From Angiostrongylus vasorum (Eukaryota; Nematoda; Chromadorea; Rhabditida; Metastrongylidae), in NCBI GenBank assembly GCA_018806985.1, contig JADANN010000375.1, positions 558,001 to 622,000 of the forward strand: 64,000 bases of DNA, written 5' to 3'. Positions 13,101 to 24,600 of this stretch are shown piece by piece. The notes under the pieces are model-generated. The model had not been told where the DNA came from and ran no database searches. It worked only from the letters and a program-made list of their open reading frames with translations. Numbering within the stretch: the stretch's first letter is position 1; each line of letters begins with the position of its first letter. The position numbers were made by a program, and so were the translations under genes.

Positions 13101-13749
13101 AGGCCAAAGATGCATCGTAAGATCCAATTCGATGATGCGCTTTATATAAGTGATTGTATGAATAGGCTATTTGCTTTATTTTGTTTACGGAGTGCACTGA
13201 GTTCATTGGAATTTCAACTGGATCTGTGTAGGTAGTTTCCGACACTGGTACCTCGTGGATTGGAGCACCAACCGAAATCGTCGAAGCAGTAGTTAAACCA
13301 AACCGGTGCACTCTACGACTCACTGAACAAGTTTTACACCATCAGCTGTTCAACAATGAAGACCCAGCCCGACTTGTCGTTCACTATCAACTGCGTAAAA
13401 TACAATATACCACCCGAGGAATACGTGCTAGATATTGGTATTGGAGGCGGACAAGTAAGTGACTCACCATTGTCTAACAGCCCATTAGTGCTTAATAATT
13501 GTGGACTCATAAGGAAGATATAATAAATCTATGTATCACTCATTACTTTCAACATCTTCAATTCATGCTGTGCTCTCAACCTGGAGCTCACATAATTTTC
13601 AGTGCGTCCTTGCCTTCTTAGAGATTCCATCCGGAAGTATGACCATGGACTGGATTCTGGGCGAGGCTTGGATTCGTACCTATTGCAACATCTACGATTT
13701 CGGTCAGAACCGTATCGGTTTCGCCAAGGCCATTCATTCGGAAATCTGA
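7147..13749 (+). CDS. Gene A: pepsin-like aspartic protease, 8 exons, +1 frameshift in exon 7
   Basis: Secreted A1-family aspartic endopeptidase zymogen of about 403 residues if the frame is corrected. Exons: 7147-7250, 8001-8131, 9964-10191, 10878-11020, 11109-11180, 12528-12692, 13232-13454, 13603-13749; all junctions are GT/AG and in phase. Exon 1 encodes a signal peptide (MKTTFVFVTLLVMLYAE). Exon 2 encodes the propeptide end and YYDDLYLGNVTIGTP. Exon 3 carries the first catalytic motif DTGSA (Asp codon 9987). Exon 4 has MPIDGILGLGRPAIAV, exon 5 FTVWLDKK, exon 6 the GLITFGAIN segment, exon 7 the second motif SDTGTSWIGAP (Asp codon 13241). Exon 8 ends IGFAKAIHSEI-stop. Exon 7 is 223 nt where B, C and D have 222: one extra A in the AAA at 13295-13297 breaks the frame. 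The propeptide differs from C and D. Domain identity is sure; whether the gene is live is not. The family is known for gut protein digestion in nematodes; that role is inferred here. Confidence 0.85.
8160..8800 (-). mobile_element. Penelope-like fragment in intron 2 of gene A
   Basis: It shares the 51020-51150 end sequence (8165-8325) and, further upstream on its strand, a GIY-YIG tail (REHLDGEVKIRQNTP near 8725-8680). A hammerhead-like motif at 8278-8312 has a good stem (GGCG-AAAT-CGCC) and GAAACGTC, but a broken first core (CTAGAAA). Confidence 0.65.
8820..9345 (+). mobile_element. LINE 3' fragment in intron 2 of gene A
   Basis: Matches the last 500 bp of the LINE at 58430-58915, including ALETWSLNKQDEKSLSVIERA and RMNDNRWTRAVSDWIPR. 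It is in the same orientation as gene A and wholly intronic. Confidence 0.75.
9500..9540 (+). repeat. GA-rich microsatellite in intron 2 of gene A
   Basis: GAGAGAGAGAGAAAGGGAGAG-type run; no other content. Confidence 0.8.
10360..10780 (+). repeat. R3 repeat in intron 3 of gene A
   Basis: About 420 bp, with copies at 20870-21240 and (minus) 34010-34400. Shared blocks: CACCACAGGCAGTCGCAGC, GGATCCTGGTATCGGCTTAC, TCTTAGCTAGGCTTC, CAGCCCGACACCCAGG. The end can fold: CTCCCAA (10739-10745) pairs with TTGGGAG (10767-10773), enclosing CGGT-AA-ACCG. No protein and no tRNA-like head seen. Confidence 0.6.
11264..11550 (+). mobile_element. S1 SINE in intron 5 of gene A
   Basis: Diverged copy: box A-like GTAACGCAGTGGTTGC and GGGATCGATCC, ending GATTGATCAGCGCCGA. 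Confidence 0.65.
13295..13297 (+). other. Frameshifting extra A in gene A exon 7
   Basis: The codons for the segment after EAVV read correctly in B, C and D (an NQTGA-type motif) but shift here because AAA stands where two A are expected. The downstream codons are otherwise intact and stop-free in the shifted frame up to the donor at 13455. This is a one-base insertion or an assembly error in a short homopolymer. Confidence 0.75.
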
Positions 13750-13798
13750 AGGAAGGATTTCTCAGGAAAAATGTCAATGAATGTGCTTTGGGTTTGCT

Positions 13799-13804
13799 AA
13801 TAAA
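13799..13804 (+). terminator. Poly(A) signal of gene A
   Basis: AATAAA lies 50 nt after the stop codon at 13747-13749. The duplicated copy behind pseudogene B has it at the same relative place (18209-18214). Confidence 0.6.
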
Positions 13805-14849
13805 TTCATGTATTCTGATGTTAATTGTATTAATTGCCTAGGATTGAAAAATTATCATCCGAACAACTTGCAAATTATTTAATTTTGAGTGGAAGAAGCC
13901 TTCAGGAATTAACACCACACACTTGCTAAAACCCTTATTAACTAAGCAAAAACTCGACGACGTAGAAACTATCGATCAGTGATGGGCCCAGCACAGCTCC
14001 AATACAACTGGTTCATTGTCCTCTTTGCCTTGTGCAGCTTCGAATATTGGTATCATCTGGACAAATCTGTTTGCCGAAACAACGTATTTGGAAACGAACG
14101 GCTCAACTAAGACTAAAGGGTACACATTTGTGGAGAATTTATGCCAATCACGACGAATCCAACTAATATTTCTTTTTGAGAATTGGAAATCACTACAATG
14201 AGCACGCATAAAACGCATACAGCATTTCATAAAGTGGAAAGAACACAGCTCATGAAAAAATCTATGGTGGGAAAGTATCCAAATGGAATTAAGTTGTTTT
14301 TTGGTTATGGACAACATGAGAATCGGGGCCTTGCGCACTCAGTGGACGTGGAAAACAAAGTGAGAGAGGACTACTTCAGGAAAGGGAGTGCAGTGAGGGC
14401 TGCCTCTAACCTCGCAGAGAGGCCACCATCAACTGACAAATGGAACTTGAAAGCATACCACATAAGATGCAATAATACCCTACGAAGAACGCCGATATAA
14501 TGGAGAGGCAGGTTTGTAGATTTCAAGAACCAAAAGAATTCGCAGCTACGAATGTTCGATGGATCACAAAATGTTTTCGATGAGACTAACGGTAGTAGAA
14601 ACACGTATCTGAATTAGCAAGCATAGACAGTTGCAATTGCCTCTCTCCGTTCACTAATGATTTAACTTGGCCTTAAATGACTCCCTTACTATCATCTAGC
14701 TATCGTTAACTAGTCACTCAATGTCGAAAAAAAGTCAGTATTTGCCGGTGTTGAAATCGTAAGCGAGTTCACGGAATTTATGGCCTTGGCGAAATCAAAG
14801 CTGATCATGAATACGTTCATATTTCACAATTAAATAAACGCTTTAAAAG

Positions 14850-15125
14850 GATAAAGCTGTCGACGTTGATCAATCCCCTGAGGGATGCGCCATGCATTCG
14901 ACTTCATTAAGTATCGTTAGAGGTGATTGAATGCATCTCCGGCCTTGACAATGATTCGCGGTGGCCTACCGATGTATCGAGCTAGTGCTGCTATCCTCCC
15001 TAGACAAGTCTGGTACCAATTTCCTGTCCTTGGAGGGATGGAAGGCTTGGAGGGCCATGGGCACGAGGATCGATTCCACGTGCGTTTCGCAGTGGCGCCT
15101 GCAACAACTGCGCCACACGCGCCCG
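14850..15125 (-). mobile_element. S1 SINE
   Basis: Nearly complete copy; the plus strand reads the tail first (GTTGATCAATCC) and the tRNA-like head last (CTGCGCCACACGCGCCC). Confidence 0.7.
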
Positions 15126-15514
15126 GTTACAATCAAATAATTTTTCAATTACTTATATTGAATTTGAAATCCAATGCCAAGGTTAATAGAACGGCGATCC
15201 TGGGAAGTGAGTAATTTTTATTAATTCTGAACAAAGTGAATTGGGACCACATGTTTTTACCTATCGAACTAAAAAAAAATAACAGCTCTTCAAAAAAACA
15301 TTAGGAAAGAAACTAAATGAAAAAATTATGTGGGAAAATCTTTTAGACTAAACACTAAAAAAAAATGAAGACGTTCTCCCTGGTGTTGTCGCAATCTTCA
15401 GTCTTTTTTGTAAGATTTTTTACCCTCAGCGAAAGGACATGTGAAATTGCACCCGAGCAATCCTTCCTGAGCTAACTTGAGGTCGCTATTAACTGCGCGT
15501 CATTTTCATCTTTT

Positions 15515-15735
15515 TTAGAGCCTAACCACCAGCGTTCAGCACACCACATGCTGTAAAGGCAAAGACGGAGAATTCAGCCACAGTATACCTCACTTCTTGC
15601 AAGATATTCGGTGACGAATACATTAACGAAACTGGTAAAGAGCTTTGATTTGGCATAGAAGAACAGCTAAATCCAATATGAAAAGCTCCCACTGGACTGG
15701 AAAGTTTGTACTACCAGTTATTGATAACCAACATT
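15515..15735 (+). mobile_element. Penelope-like GIY-YIG remnant
   Basis: Plus-strand translation gives VYLTSCKIFGDEYINETGKEL, recognisable as the second half of the GIY-YIG domain, followed by stops. Confidence 0.55.
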
Positions 15736-15744
15736 GGAATTAAT

Positions 15745-15905
15745 TCGAAGAAATCATGGATTTTTACTCCTTGACTATAAAGGGCTTCCGTGACTGCTTC
15801 TGTCTCATTTGAATCAAAGGCCTTCTGTAAATCGATGAAAGTGAGACAGAGCGGTCGTCGTGGTTGGTGAAGCATTTCTCGCGCAGGAAGTTGTCATGAT
15901 TCTTG
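15745..15905 (-). mobile_element. LINE reverse-transcriptase fragment
   Basis: Minus-strand translation gives PLCLTFIDLQKAFDSNE, the same motif A as at 57775-57800 in the long copy. Only about 150 bp are recognisable. Confidence 0.6.
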
Positions 15906-16329
15906 AAGAAGTAATAGCCGCTAGACGAGAAGCTAACGAATATGGCTGATGAGGCAAAAATTTTTTAGCTCAACTCGTTCAACTTCTGCAGAGCTGGTTC
16001 CGCAACGTGAAGCTGAGCGTTGTCGTAGAAAAGCATTGTTTTTTTTTCTGTTGATTAATGCAGGTCGTTGTTATTGGGGTCTACGGCGCATTTCGTCGAT
16101 TTGTTGACAACACTTCTCTGCCGTAATCGTTTAGCACGGATTAAAAAGCAATAGTGAATCAGTCCGGTTGAAGTCATCCGGAAAGGGTAATAGCTCGTTT
16201 GTTCCCTACTACAGACAGCTGCGGTAGAGAGTTTTTCAAATATCTCAGCATCATTGTGGTTTAGTCACACATAATACTGAAAAATTGTAGTAGGCAGTGT
16301 TCAGAGTACAGCCTCAGGTTGACTGGATT

Positions 16330-16560
16330 CATTGCCTATTTGGGCTCTCAGATCAATCCCGTTGACGGGTGATTGCTGATAGGACTGATCGATAGAAGTA
16401 CCTGAGAGACAGGCGAAACGAATGACCCGCATGGCATGATGGTGAACGCGTTAGCGCCTGGAAAGTGTAATAGCGCGCTCGTTCCTCGCCACCGACACCT
16501 GCAGTCCGGGGTTTTGCAAATATCTCAGTGTCATTGTGATTGAGTCAACATAACCCTTTT
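16330..16560 (+). mobile_element. S2 repeat
   Basis: Plus strand in the order CAATCCCGTTGACGGGTGAT, GACCCGCATGGCATGATGG, CGCGCTCGTTCC, GCAAATATCTCAGTGTC. Confidence 0.5.
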
Positions 16561-17275
16561 TTTGGTGCAATTTCGTCTTTGGGAAGTGCTGTGGAGCCTA
16601 ATCCCAATCCAACCATTCGGTCGAACGATGCTGCTTGTCGTACATAATCCACTTCTCGTCGCATGTCCCAATTCGATCAAGATAAGGGTCTTTTTTTGTT
16701 GCGTAGAATAAGAGAAGACGACAGTTCAAAACGGCGATTTTTTTTGAATACCGTTTAGTTCGTGCGGCACCCACTTGTCGGGTTTTTTTTCTTTCCTGTG
16801 GGATTAAAGTGAGTAAAAAAATTCTTTCTCTGCTTACGCCAAGCTGTTCTGGAAGCTATCGAACAGTTGTTCATGTGTTTGTTCCTGTTAGTGCCCTCAA
16901 TTCGTCGTCATCAAGTTCATTGAAACGTCCACAGGCTTATCTTTGAGGTCAAAATCACCAGATCGGAGTTTCCGGAACCATGCTCGCACTGTCGATTCAC
17001 CAACATTACCTTCACCTAAAGCTTCATTAATGTTTCGAGCTGACTCTGCTGTACTTCGGCCGAGTTTGAACTCATAAAAAGAAAATTTGACGAAAATTTG
17101 CTTCTGACATCTGGGAGTGCAAAGCTAAAAAAATGGTTTTAAAAAAACGATTTAACTTTTGACAAAATATAAAAACCCGGTAAGAATGAGCATAAAATCA
17201 GGTTTTTAATATTATATAAAAATACATTGAAACAATAAACGTTTTAAAAGGCTCATTTATTTCCGAACAAACTAA
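16550..17275 (-). mobile_element. mariner-family DNA transposon remnant
   Basis: Minus-strand translation from 17100 gives FFYEFKLGRSTAESARNINE, then TVRAWFRKLRSGDFDL, the helix-turn-helix part of a mariner transposase. Further on come DEKWIMYD and APQHFPKTKLH from the catalytic part. Stops and frameshifts are present. The end at about 17248-17275 (GCTCATTTATTTCCGAACAA) resembles the end of the copy at 33265 and may be the inverted terminal repeat. Confidence 0.75.
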
Positions 17276-17280
17276 CACCT

Positions 17281-17570
17281 GTGTCAGGCCATAGAATCAG
17301 CCTGTGGTGTGGGGCAATGTTACGCGTAGTAACAAGACACTACCCCTTACTTTTCATTTTCGGAGTACTGGAATTAATCCAAAACGCTTTAAGAGTCATA
17401 CGCGCTGATGTCTTGAATTCCTGTGAAAGGATAGTGACTTCTACTTCAGAATCTTCTCCGTTATGTTTCTGTTTCCTACGCGTCTAGTGGAGCGTTTGGT
17501 TTCAATTTAGATTTACGCACGAGGAGTTCTTTTTAGCTGATGCAGAGGGGTCTACCTATTTTGTCGACGT
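17281..17570 (-). mobile_element. Penelope-like 3' remnant at the duplication boundary
   Basis: Aligns on the minus strand with 53165-53400 of the main element (region behind and including the end of the GIY-YIG domain). It borders the duplicated block that contains pseudogene B. Confidence 0.5.
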
Positions 17571-17642
17571 GCTTCTTCATACGGTCTATCTTATTTTGTT
17601 GGCGAATTGCGCCGAGATCACCGAAATTTTAACTCTCTGTAG

Positions 17643-18159
17643 GTGACTTCCGGCATCGGAACATCGTGGATCGGTGCACCAACCGAAATCATAAAAGCAG
17701 TAGCTAACCAGACCGGTGCACACTACGACTCGCTGAACAAGTTCTACACCGTCGACTGCTCAACAATGAAAACCCAACCCGACTTGAAGTTCATTATCAT
17801 GGGCATCATATACAATGTGCCACCACAAGAATACCTACTCGATATTGGTGTTGGAGATGGACTGATAAGTGATTCGTTATAGGAAAAACAACCCATTATC
17901 GCTTAATAGTAGCAGGCCTGTGAGGAAAATGTAATAAATTTACGTACCGTTCAACACTTTCGGCACTTTCAATCCATGCTTCACTCTATACCTAGAACCA
18001 ACAAAGTTTCAGTGCGCTATTACCTTCTTCGAGATTCTATCTGGAAGTTTGGCTATGGACTGGATACTGAGGGAAGCTTGGACTCGCACGTATTGCAGCA
18101 TCTACGATTTCGGTCGGAACCGTATCGGTTTCGCTAAGGCAAATCATTCGGAAAATTGA
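17643..18159 (+). pseudogene. Pseudogene B: last two exons of an aspartic protease
   Basis: Two exons matching exons 7 and 8 of gene A: 17643-17864 (222 nt, frame intact) and 18013-18159 (147 nt, ending NHSEN-stop). Nothing like exons 1-6 was found upstream. The second catalytic motif reads SGIGTSWIG instead of SDTGTSWIG, so the essential Asp is Gly (GGC at 17652-17654). The donor after exon 7 is AT instead of GT (GGACTG then ATAAGT). In exon 8, ILGEAWIR of gene A is ILREAWTR. The copy arose by segmental duplication of the 3' end of gene A; homology also covers intron 6 and more than 700 bp of 3' flank. Its left limit abuts a Penelope-like fragment. It cannot encode an active protease. Confidence 0.85.
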
Positions 18160-18208
18160 AAGCAGGATTTCTCAGAACAGACGTTAACGAATGTGCTCTA
18201 TGTTTTAC

Positions 18209-18214
18209 AATAAA
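18209..18214 (+). terminator. Relic poly(A) signal of pseudogene B
   Basis: AATAAA 50 nt after the stop, in a flank that aligns with the 3' flank of gene A. Confidence 0.45.
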
Positions 18215-19034
18215 TTCTTATGCTCTGACGCTAGTTTTTTTTAATGCCTAGGATGGACACATAATCACTAAAACCGTTCCCATAATATCTGGTTTCTAAT
18301 GGGAGAAGTCTTCAAGAATTAACGCCCGACAGATTTTCTAACGCTGTTCAACTAAGAGAAAGCATTCAAAGGCATACAGACTATCAACTACGGATGGGTC
18401 CATTCTATACAAACGCTGTAACCGACTGCTTCCTCAAACGTGCCGTTACAATGCAGCTTATTCACTGTCCTCATTGCCTTATAACAAAGGGAATGGTTCG
18501 ATTTGTTAAAAATCATTTCGCCCAATCTCTTCACCGATACATTGAAGGAGAAAGTGAGCAGCTCAACTAAGACGAGAAGGACATACTCATTCATGAATAC
18601 TCATTGTCGAACATTCGCTTTTTTCAGAAGAATTTATTTACGGGGAATTACAAGACAATCAATCCAAGGGGATTCAGTTACACGTAGGACGCATAGCGCT
18701 TTTCATATATTAGATACAAAACGGTTAACGGGAAACCCATGGTGAGAAGTGTTTGAATCGAGCTGAGTTGTTTTTTTGATTATGGAGATCATGAGATATT
18801 GTACTGTGAGCATCCAATAGGCATGGAAAACGAAATGAAAGAGTAGTTCGTGTGAGGATGTGAAGCACGGGCTCCGTTCCGACCTCGCAAAGAAGCCATC
18901 CCACAATTGAGAAATGAAATAGACCAGATAGTATGCAGTTGTCCCTAGCAAGAACACAGATTTGATGGATATGTGTGCGTGTGGCTCTCACGACTCTCAC
19001 GAAACTAGTATTCGCATCTAAGGTCGTCGAGTAA

Positions 19035-19315
19035 AAAGGTGTTAAAGCTTTCAGCGTTGATCAATCCTTGACGGATGCGCTATGCATTCGACTTCAATAA
19101 GTATCGTTGGAGGTGATTGAATGCATATCTGGCCTTTACCATGACTCGCGGTGTCGTACCGATGTATCGAGCCAGCGCTGCGATCCTCCCAGACAAGTCT
19201 GGTACCAATTTCCTGTCCTTGGAGGGATGGAAGGCTTGATCAACAATGGGCGCAGGGATCGATTCCACACGTGTGTCGCAGTGGCGCCTCCAACCACTGC
19301 GCCGCACACGTCTTC
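19035..19315 (-). mobile_element. S1 SINE
   Basis: Nearly complete copy, close in sequence to 14850-15125. Confidence 0.7.
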
Positions 19316-19875
19316 TACGGTCTACGGTCGTCGGATGATTGGCAAAATGGTTGTCGATGGCTAGAAACAAGTATCCGAAATGGTAAGGACGAACATTTGC
19401 ACTGCCCTTTCACCCCTGCACTAATGATGTTTCGCCCCTTTATTATTAGTCAGGAGACCCGGCAACAGGAATATCTGCTCAATCACCAATCAATATTGGG
19501 CAAAAACTTATTCTCTTTCCACTTTCATAGCTCGCGACTTTATCGTCTATTCACGTACAAGTGGAATTTTTCGAAGCTTTACCGATAGCTTCCACAATAG
19601 CTACGCATACACAGAAAACTCTACGCTGCCGATCAACTTCTAGGCTTTCACATTAAACACTGTGTTCGTCTTCCATCATTACTCTGCTGTCTCCCTACTA
19701 AGTCATTAACTGGTTGTACCTTGACAGAATCTGAACTGTCGAAGTGCCCTTCAAGCTCAGCGTATGTGGGAAAACCGAATTCCAAGAAGTATCTGGCTGC
19801 ACGAAAAATGCTTGTCTGCATAGTGCAATGTTTGCACACATTTTTTTATACTTTGTAAAAGCTATGAAGCAAGGG

Positions 19876-20160
19876 AAGGGCGCTTGTCGCGCAGTGGTCA
19901 GAGGCAACACAAATGTGGAATCGATCCCCGCGCCCGTGGCCCACCAAGCCTTGCATCACCCCGAGGTCGGCAATTTGGTATCAGACTTCTCTGGGAGGGT
20001 AGCAGCACTAGCTCGATACGTCGGTAGGCCACCGCGAGTCACTGTAAAGACCAGATATGCATTCAATCATCTCCAAACAATGTTTAATGAAATCGAATGC
20101 ATGGCGCATCCCTCAAGGATTGATCAACGCCGAGAGCTTTATCTTTTTATCCTTTTATAA
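19876..20160 (+). mobile_element. S1 SINE
   Basis: Complete copy with GTCGCGCAGTGGTCAG head and GATTGATCAACGCCGA tail; inverted relative to the copy 0.6 kb to its left. Confidence 0.7.
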
Positions 20161-20785
20161 AGCGATGCCCCTCGTTATCCTCTAGCTACAGAGAATTTAT
20201 CGTTTATCGTCAAAAAAAGTCAGCATTTCTTGTGTTTAAATCGCTGAGGGGTTTACCGATTTTCTGGCCTTCAAATGAAAATTTCAACGTTTTTCTAGAC
20301 TTTTTAAAAAATCATCAAGAATTTTCAACGGAACCAATGCTGGTTGTGTATGTGTTCAGCCTCTAACAGCCAAATAATTTCCATTGCTTCTACACAAAAT
20401 ACACACAAGTAGCTACACTCAGTTCTACACAAGTACTGGTTTGATGTTTTTACCTGCCAGGTCGAAACGAAGTCACTTGCTCTTGTGAGAAAACACTAGA
20501 AAAGAAGTTAGACGAGTAATTAAGCGACGAAAATCTTTTAGACTAAGGACTAAAAAAGTAAGAACCACTGACCGATTTTATCTCGATCTTTGTCCTCAAA
20601 AAAATTTTCCACTCATACCAGAAAACACATAAAATTAGACTTCAAAACCAGACCATCCTTTAACCTTGAAATGAGTAGTCAATATGCATTCCACCATCGA
20701 TGAGCTAATACGAGTTTGGTAAAAAAAGACATCGAAAAGAAAAAAGACAGGAACACACTGTGATCAATCGACTTCATTAATCCGA

Positions 20786-20870
20786 GTCTGCAGAAGGCGA
20801 AGGCACTGAAACGTTGGTCATGCAAGGTCTCTTTTATCAATCTTCTATTACCTTATCTTAGACACTTAAA
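20786..20870 (+). mobile_element. Isolated hammerhead-like end of a Penelope-type element
   Basis: CTGCAGA-AGGCGAAGGCACT-GAAACGTTG at 20788-20815 is a variant of the hammerhead-like end motif; the first core is altered. No coding remnant is attached. Confidence 0.35.
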
Positions 20871-21240
20871 TTAGCCTGTCCTCACTGGTTGTGCGGACCC
20901 CAACATAATCTCCACCTTTCGCAGAATTGCTGGCTAAGCCATTATGGTTCCCTAGAGTGCCGAGGTCAGCCTGGCCAAGGTCTGCCCCAGGCCTTCACCA
21001 CCACAGGCAGTCGCAGCCCTTGTGGATTAAAGGGAGATCTGCCACCATGCGACTTTGATACCAGGATGGTGGTGGATCCTGGTATTGGTTCACTCTTAGC
21101 TAGGCTTCCTGATGGAAACGCCGGACTCCTTCTCAGCTTGGGAAACCCTGCCAGGGGATGAATCCCCCGCAGTACAACGCAGTCCGACACCCAGGAACAC
21201 CTCCCTGCCACGATGAGGCGGTAAACCGTTGGGAGCGTTA
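20870..21240 (+). repeat. R3 repeat
   Basis: Second copy, about 80-85% similar to 10360-10780 by eye. The terminal hairpin is kept as CTCCC/GGGAG with CGGTAAACCG inside. Confidence 0.6.
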
Positions 21241-21269
21241 GCTTATTAATAAAGCCAATTATATTTCAT

Positions 21270-21600
21270 AAACAACCCTTGTTGAGCTAGCGCGAGATTG
21301 TTCTTAAATAATCGGTGATTTCTCTTCTTCAGAGTCTAGTCACCACGCTACATCGGTATACAGCTATATACTCCTAGCGGGAGAGATGGAGATTACATAA
21401 GTTCCTATAGAATACACCAAATTTTTTTGCAATACCTGCAGTAATGAATATATTGGGGGAAAAAGGATAGACCACTTTGTACAGGCATAGAAGAACACCC
21501 AGATGGGATGTGAAGCGCTCCCATTATACATGATTCTTTTATAATACAAGATAGTGGAGGACCAACGACAAAATGTATGAATGACTCCAGCGGAGGCACG
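21270..21600 (+). mobile_element. Penelope-like GIY-YIG remnant
   Basis: Plus-strand translation near 21425-21500 gives CNTCSNEYIGGKRIDHF followed by an eroded EHLDG-type stretch. Confidence 0.5.
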
Positions 21601-21628
21601 AAGTAATTGCGATCTTAGACTTCAGTTT

Positions 21629-21634
21629 TTTATT
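21629..21634 (-). terminator. Possible poly(A) signal of gene C
   Basis: AATAAA on the minus strand, about 50 nt past the stop codon at 21685-21687. Confidence 0.5.
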
Positions 21635-21684
21635 AGCACATACAGTAGGTTTTCTAACACACATGTGACTAAGAGAAATTGTCT

Positions 21685-24600
21685 TTATATGGAATGCTTG
21701 GCCTTAGCGAAACCGATGCGCTCTTCACCGAAGTCATAGGTATTGCAGAAGGTGCGGATCCAGGGATCGCCGAGAATCCAGGATGGTCCGAAGCCACCAA
21801 AAAGAAGTGGGAAGAGAGCAAGAGCGCACTAAAACTCACAGTTTTATTTACACCGCCTAAGATTGATGTAATCAAAAATTAACGAGGCAGAGCGCGCAGT
21901 CATTCTGCTGTGCATCGATCAGCAGATGGAATCACACTCTAATTAGTTAAAATGCATTTGCTTAAGAGCAAATTCTCTTGCATGCATGGTTCGTCATAAT
22001 ATGGGTGCTTTCATGAAATCAATCGTTTAGTGCTCGCTTGGAAATGAAATTAATGCCTCAAGCCAGCCATATGCCAAAACTGTTCAAAAACAGTCCTTTA
22101 TTTCCTTTATGGCATTAGAAATCATTAAGTGTATAAGCACTTACCTTACCACCTCCAAGATCAAGATCGAGCACATACTCCTCAGACGTTATATTGTATT
22201 CGATGCCGTTGATGATGAATTCCAAGTCAGGTTGTGACATCATTGTCGAGCAGTTAACAGTGTAGATATGCTTCTCATGATCAAAGTTGGCTCCTGTCTG
22301 ATTAACAACTGCTCTCATGATTCCAAATGGTGTTCCAATCCACGAAGTACCAGTGTCGGAAATGACCTACACAAGCGAAGTTCTACTAGAAACTCGAATT
22401 TATGCTTCGCTATTTCACTCTGACGAACTGGCTGCATTATTAAAGTGTTATGGAAGCAAATTTAAAGAATCAAGGTGACACCGCTGTCACCGACCACCCA
22501 CATCATCGGTCCTTTCCTCTGAGTAGCTTTTAATAGAGAAGCCACTAATAGCAAACTGCCAGTACGTTTTCGACGTTAGCGACACGTAGTCGATTTTCTC
22601 TTCGCAATTGCTGGAGTCGATGCCACCGTAAGTAATCAGACCGCCGTTGCCTCCAAAGCTTATATTAAGCTAAAAGTACATTCTTCAAAGCTCTAAACTG
22701 CTTTCATCATGGCACGCCTTCATGTACTAATATGATTTTTTTCTGGCGCCAGTAGATGCCCTATCGCCTTATTTGGTGACCTTTTTGTGAGCTGTTCTGC
22801 ACTCTAAGCGAAATTGAAATGGGCGATCAAATCTTTCATCGCGCTAGTCGACATTCCACGCTAAATACTTTTTTTCTTACTTCTACTATCTTCTATGGGC
22901 AAATATTATCCTAAAGAAGGCAAATATCCTTTACGATTCACTGATCAGCAAGTGATTCAGAAATAATCAAAGCTCACAATTTACGTGTACAGTAGATAGA
23001 ACGGAATTTTTATAGGCTTATCACTCCAATACATTTGCCACAATCTTAGGCAATGGCTCACAAATAGCCAAGAAAATCTTTGTCCTTAAGATTTGCAACA
23101 ACCATATTTTACCGTATTCTTGGGAAGTACACACGAGCTTGTCATTACTTTAGCATTCATTCACAATAGCTGATATTTCGGCAGCTTTCGCCCATTTTGC
23201 AGCCTGGAAAGGTCTGGTCAACAGCAACCTAGTCAGCCAAATATCTCTATAGTCTCAACAGGGAAACAACGACACATAATTTTTAACTGCATTGAAAACA
23301 AAATGGCTTCTTTGCACATCTTCGCTTTCTACGAGTCTTCCACTGAGTATTTCACGAGGGAGACCAACAGGTCAGAGTTCACATGGAGGCGTAATATGCT
23401 TTCCTCATTTTAAAATATCAGTCTTAAATATTGTATGAGATGACTAGTTATAACGAAGCACTCATACCTGCCGTTCATTTTTAGATTATCCGAGTTTATC
23501 CAGAATGTTTCTAGAATTTTGCGCCCTTAAGCCTTCGATTCCTGTGCGAGGAGGAACTTCTACTTCACAATATTCTCCGTTAGTTTCGATATCACATAGA
23601 GAAACACCTTACCCTTCAATGTGAACTCTTTGTGGTTTCTCCACGTGAACTACTCAGTGGAATACTCACAGAAAACGGTGAATGTGCGAAGAAGCTATTT
23701 CGTTTTCAGTGACACTGGAATCTTGGTTTCGTGATTATTCTGTTTTGGTTATGGAGGTAATTGGCTGATTGGCTGAGTATTTTGCAGTCAACTTACCCAT
23801 TCCAGGCTATGAAGTGAATTAAGAGTGAAATAACATACTGGCGCTTGGTCATCAAGAGAACGGTGAATTATTTGACCGATACCGTGGTTAACACAATGTC
23901 GTTCTTGCGAACGTCGTTTCACCTCAAATTGAGCACTATGAATAGGAAGGAAGCGCAGCAGGGACGAGTGCCGTAGTGGCAGTGGTGCATCACGAGCGCA
24001 GGGACGATTCGACCTCGCTCGGTTTCATCAAGTATGGAAAGTTCAAAGACCTTTGCTGATGATGGATAGGAGGAAACGAAAGGGATCTAAGAAGTATTTG
24101 GAGTGGCAGAGCAGATGCGAAGATGTGTGGTGTAAAACAGATAAGAAATGAAAAAATGACACACTGCCAAAAATGTTTCACCCTTCGCATCTAAGCAATC
24201 ACATTACAAATTGGAGCGAAGTCATGGATTGAAATAAACTCCGTCAGGTTCTACAGATCGTGACAAGGGGGAGGAGTGCGCGTAACTCAGTGTTCAGAGG
24301 TGCACCGAGCGCTATGGACACCTTGTCGTTGGTTGTGCAAATGGGTACCAGACTTCTCTAGAAGTGTAGAAGACACTGATTTGATAAGCGGCAATCTACA
24401 GTAAGTCATTGCAGCTAGGTTAAACATAAACTCAATCACCTCTAAGATCCTTAATGGAGTGTACACCATTATGCATCCTCAAAGTGTTTTTCAACTCCCA
24501 CGGTTTTACGCTGTTGTCACGATAAAAGCATAGTTTTCTGAAGGCTACCATTGTTTTTTGAGCTTTCTTGTAGAAATTATGTCCTTAAAATCAAGGCGAC

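Larger units (their letters stand above)
13200..14480 (+). repeat. Segmental duplication, source copy (3' end of gene A and flank)
   Basis: The end of intron 6, exons 7-8, the poly(A) region and about 700 bp of flank align with 17570-18930. Flank matches include GGCTCAACTAAGAC, AAAACGCATACAGCATTTC and GAAAACAAAGTGAGAGAG. Divergence appears roughly 20-30% in the flank and less in exons (by eye). Confidence 0.7.
17570..18930 (+). repeat. Segmental duplication, derived copy (pseudogene B and flank)
   Basis: Collinear with 13200-14480: intron end TCTTATTTTGTTGGCG, two exons, poly(A) signal and flank (CAGCTCAACTAAGACGAGAA, GAAAACGAAATGAAAGAG). The left boundary lies against a Penelope-like remnant. 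Confidence 0.7.

Noticed and set aside
19744..20160. 138-codon open frame on the plus strand
   Set aside because: Mostly an S1 SINE read through; similar false frames occur in the copies at 6.0, 14.9, 19.1 and 45.6 kb.
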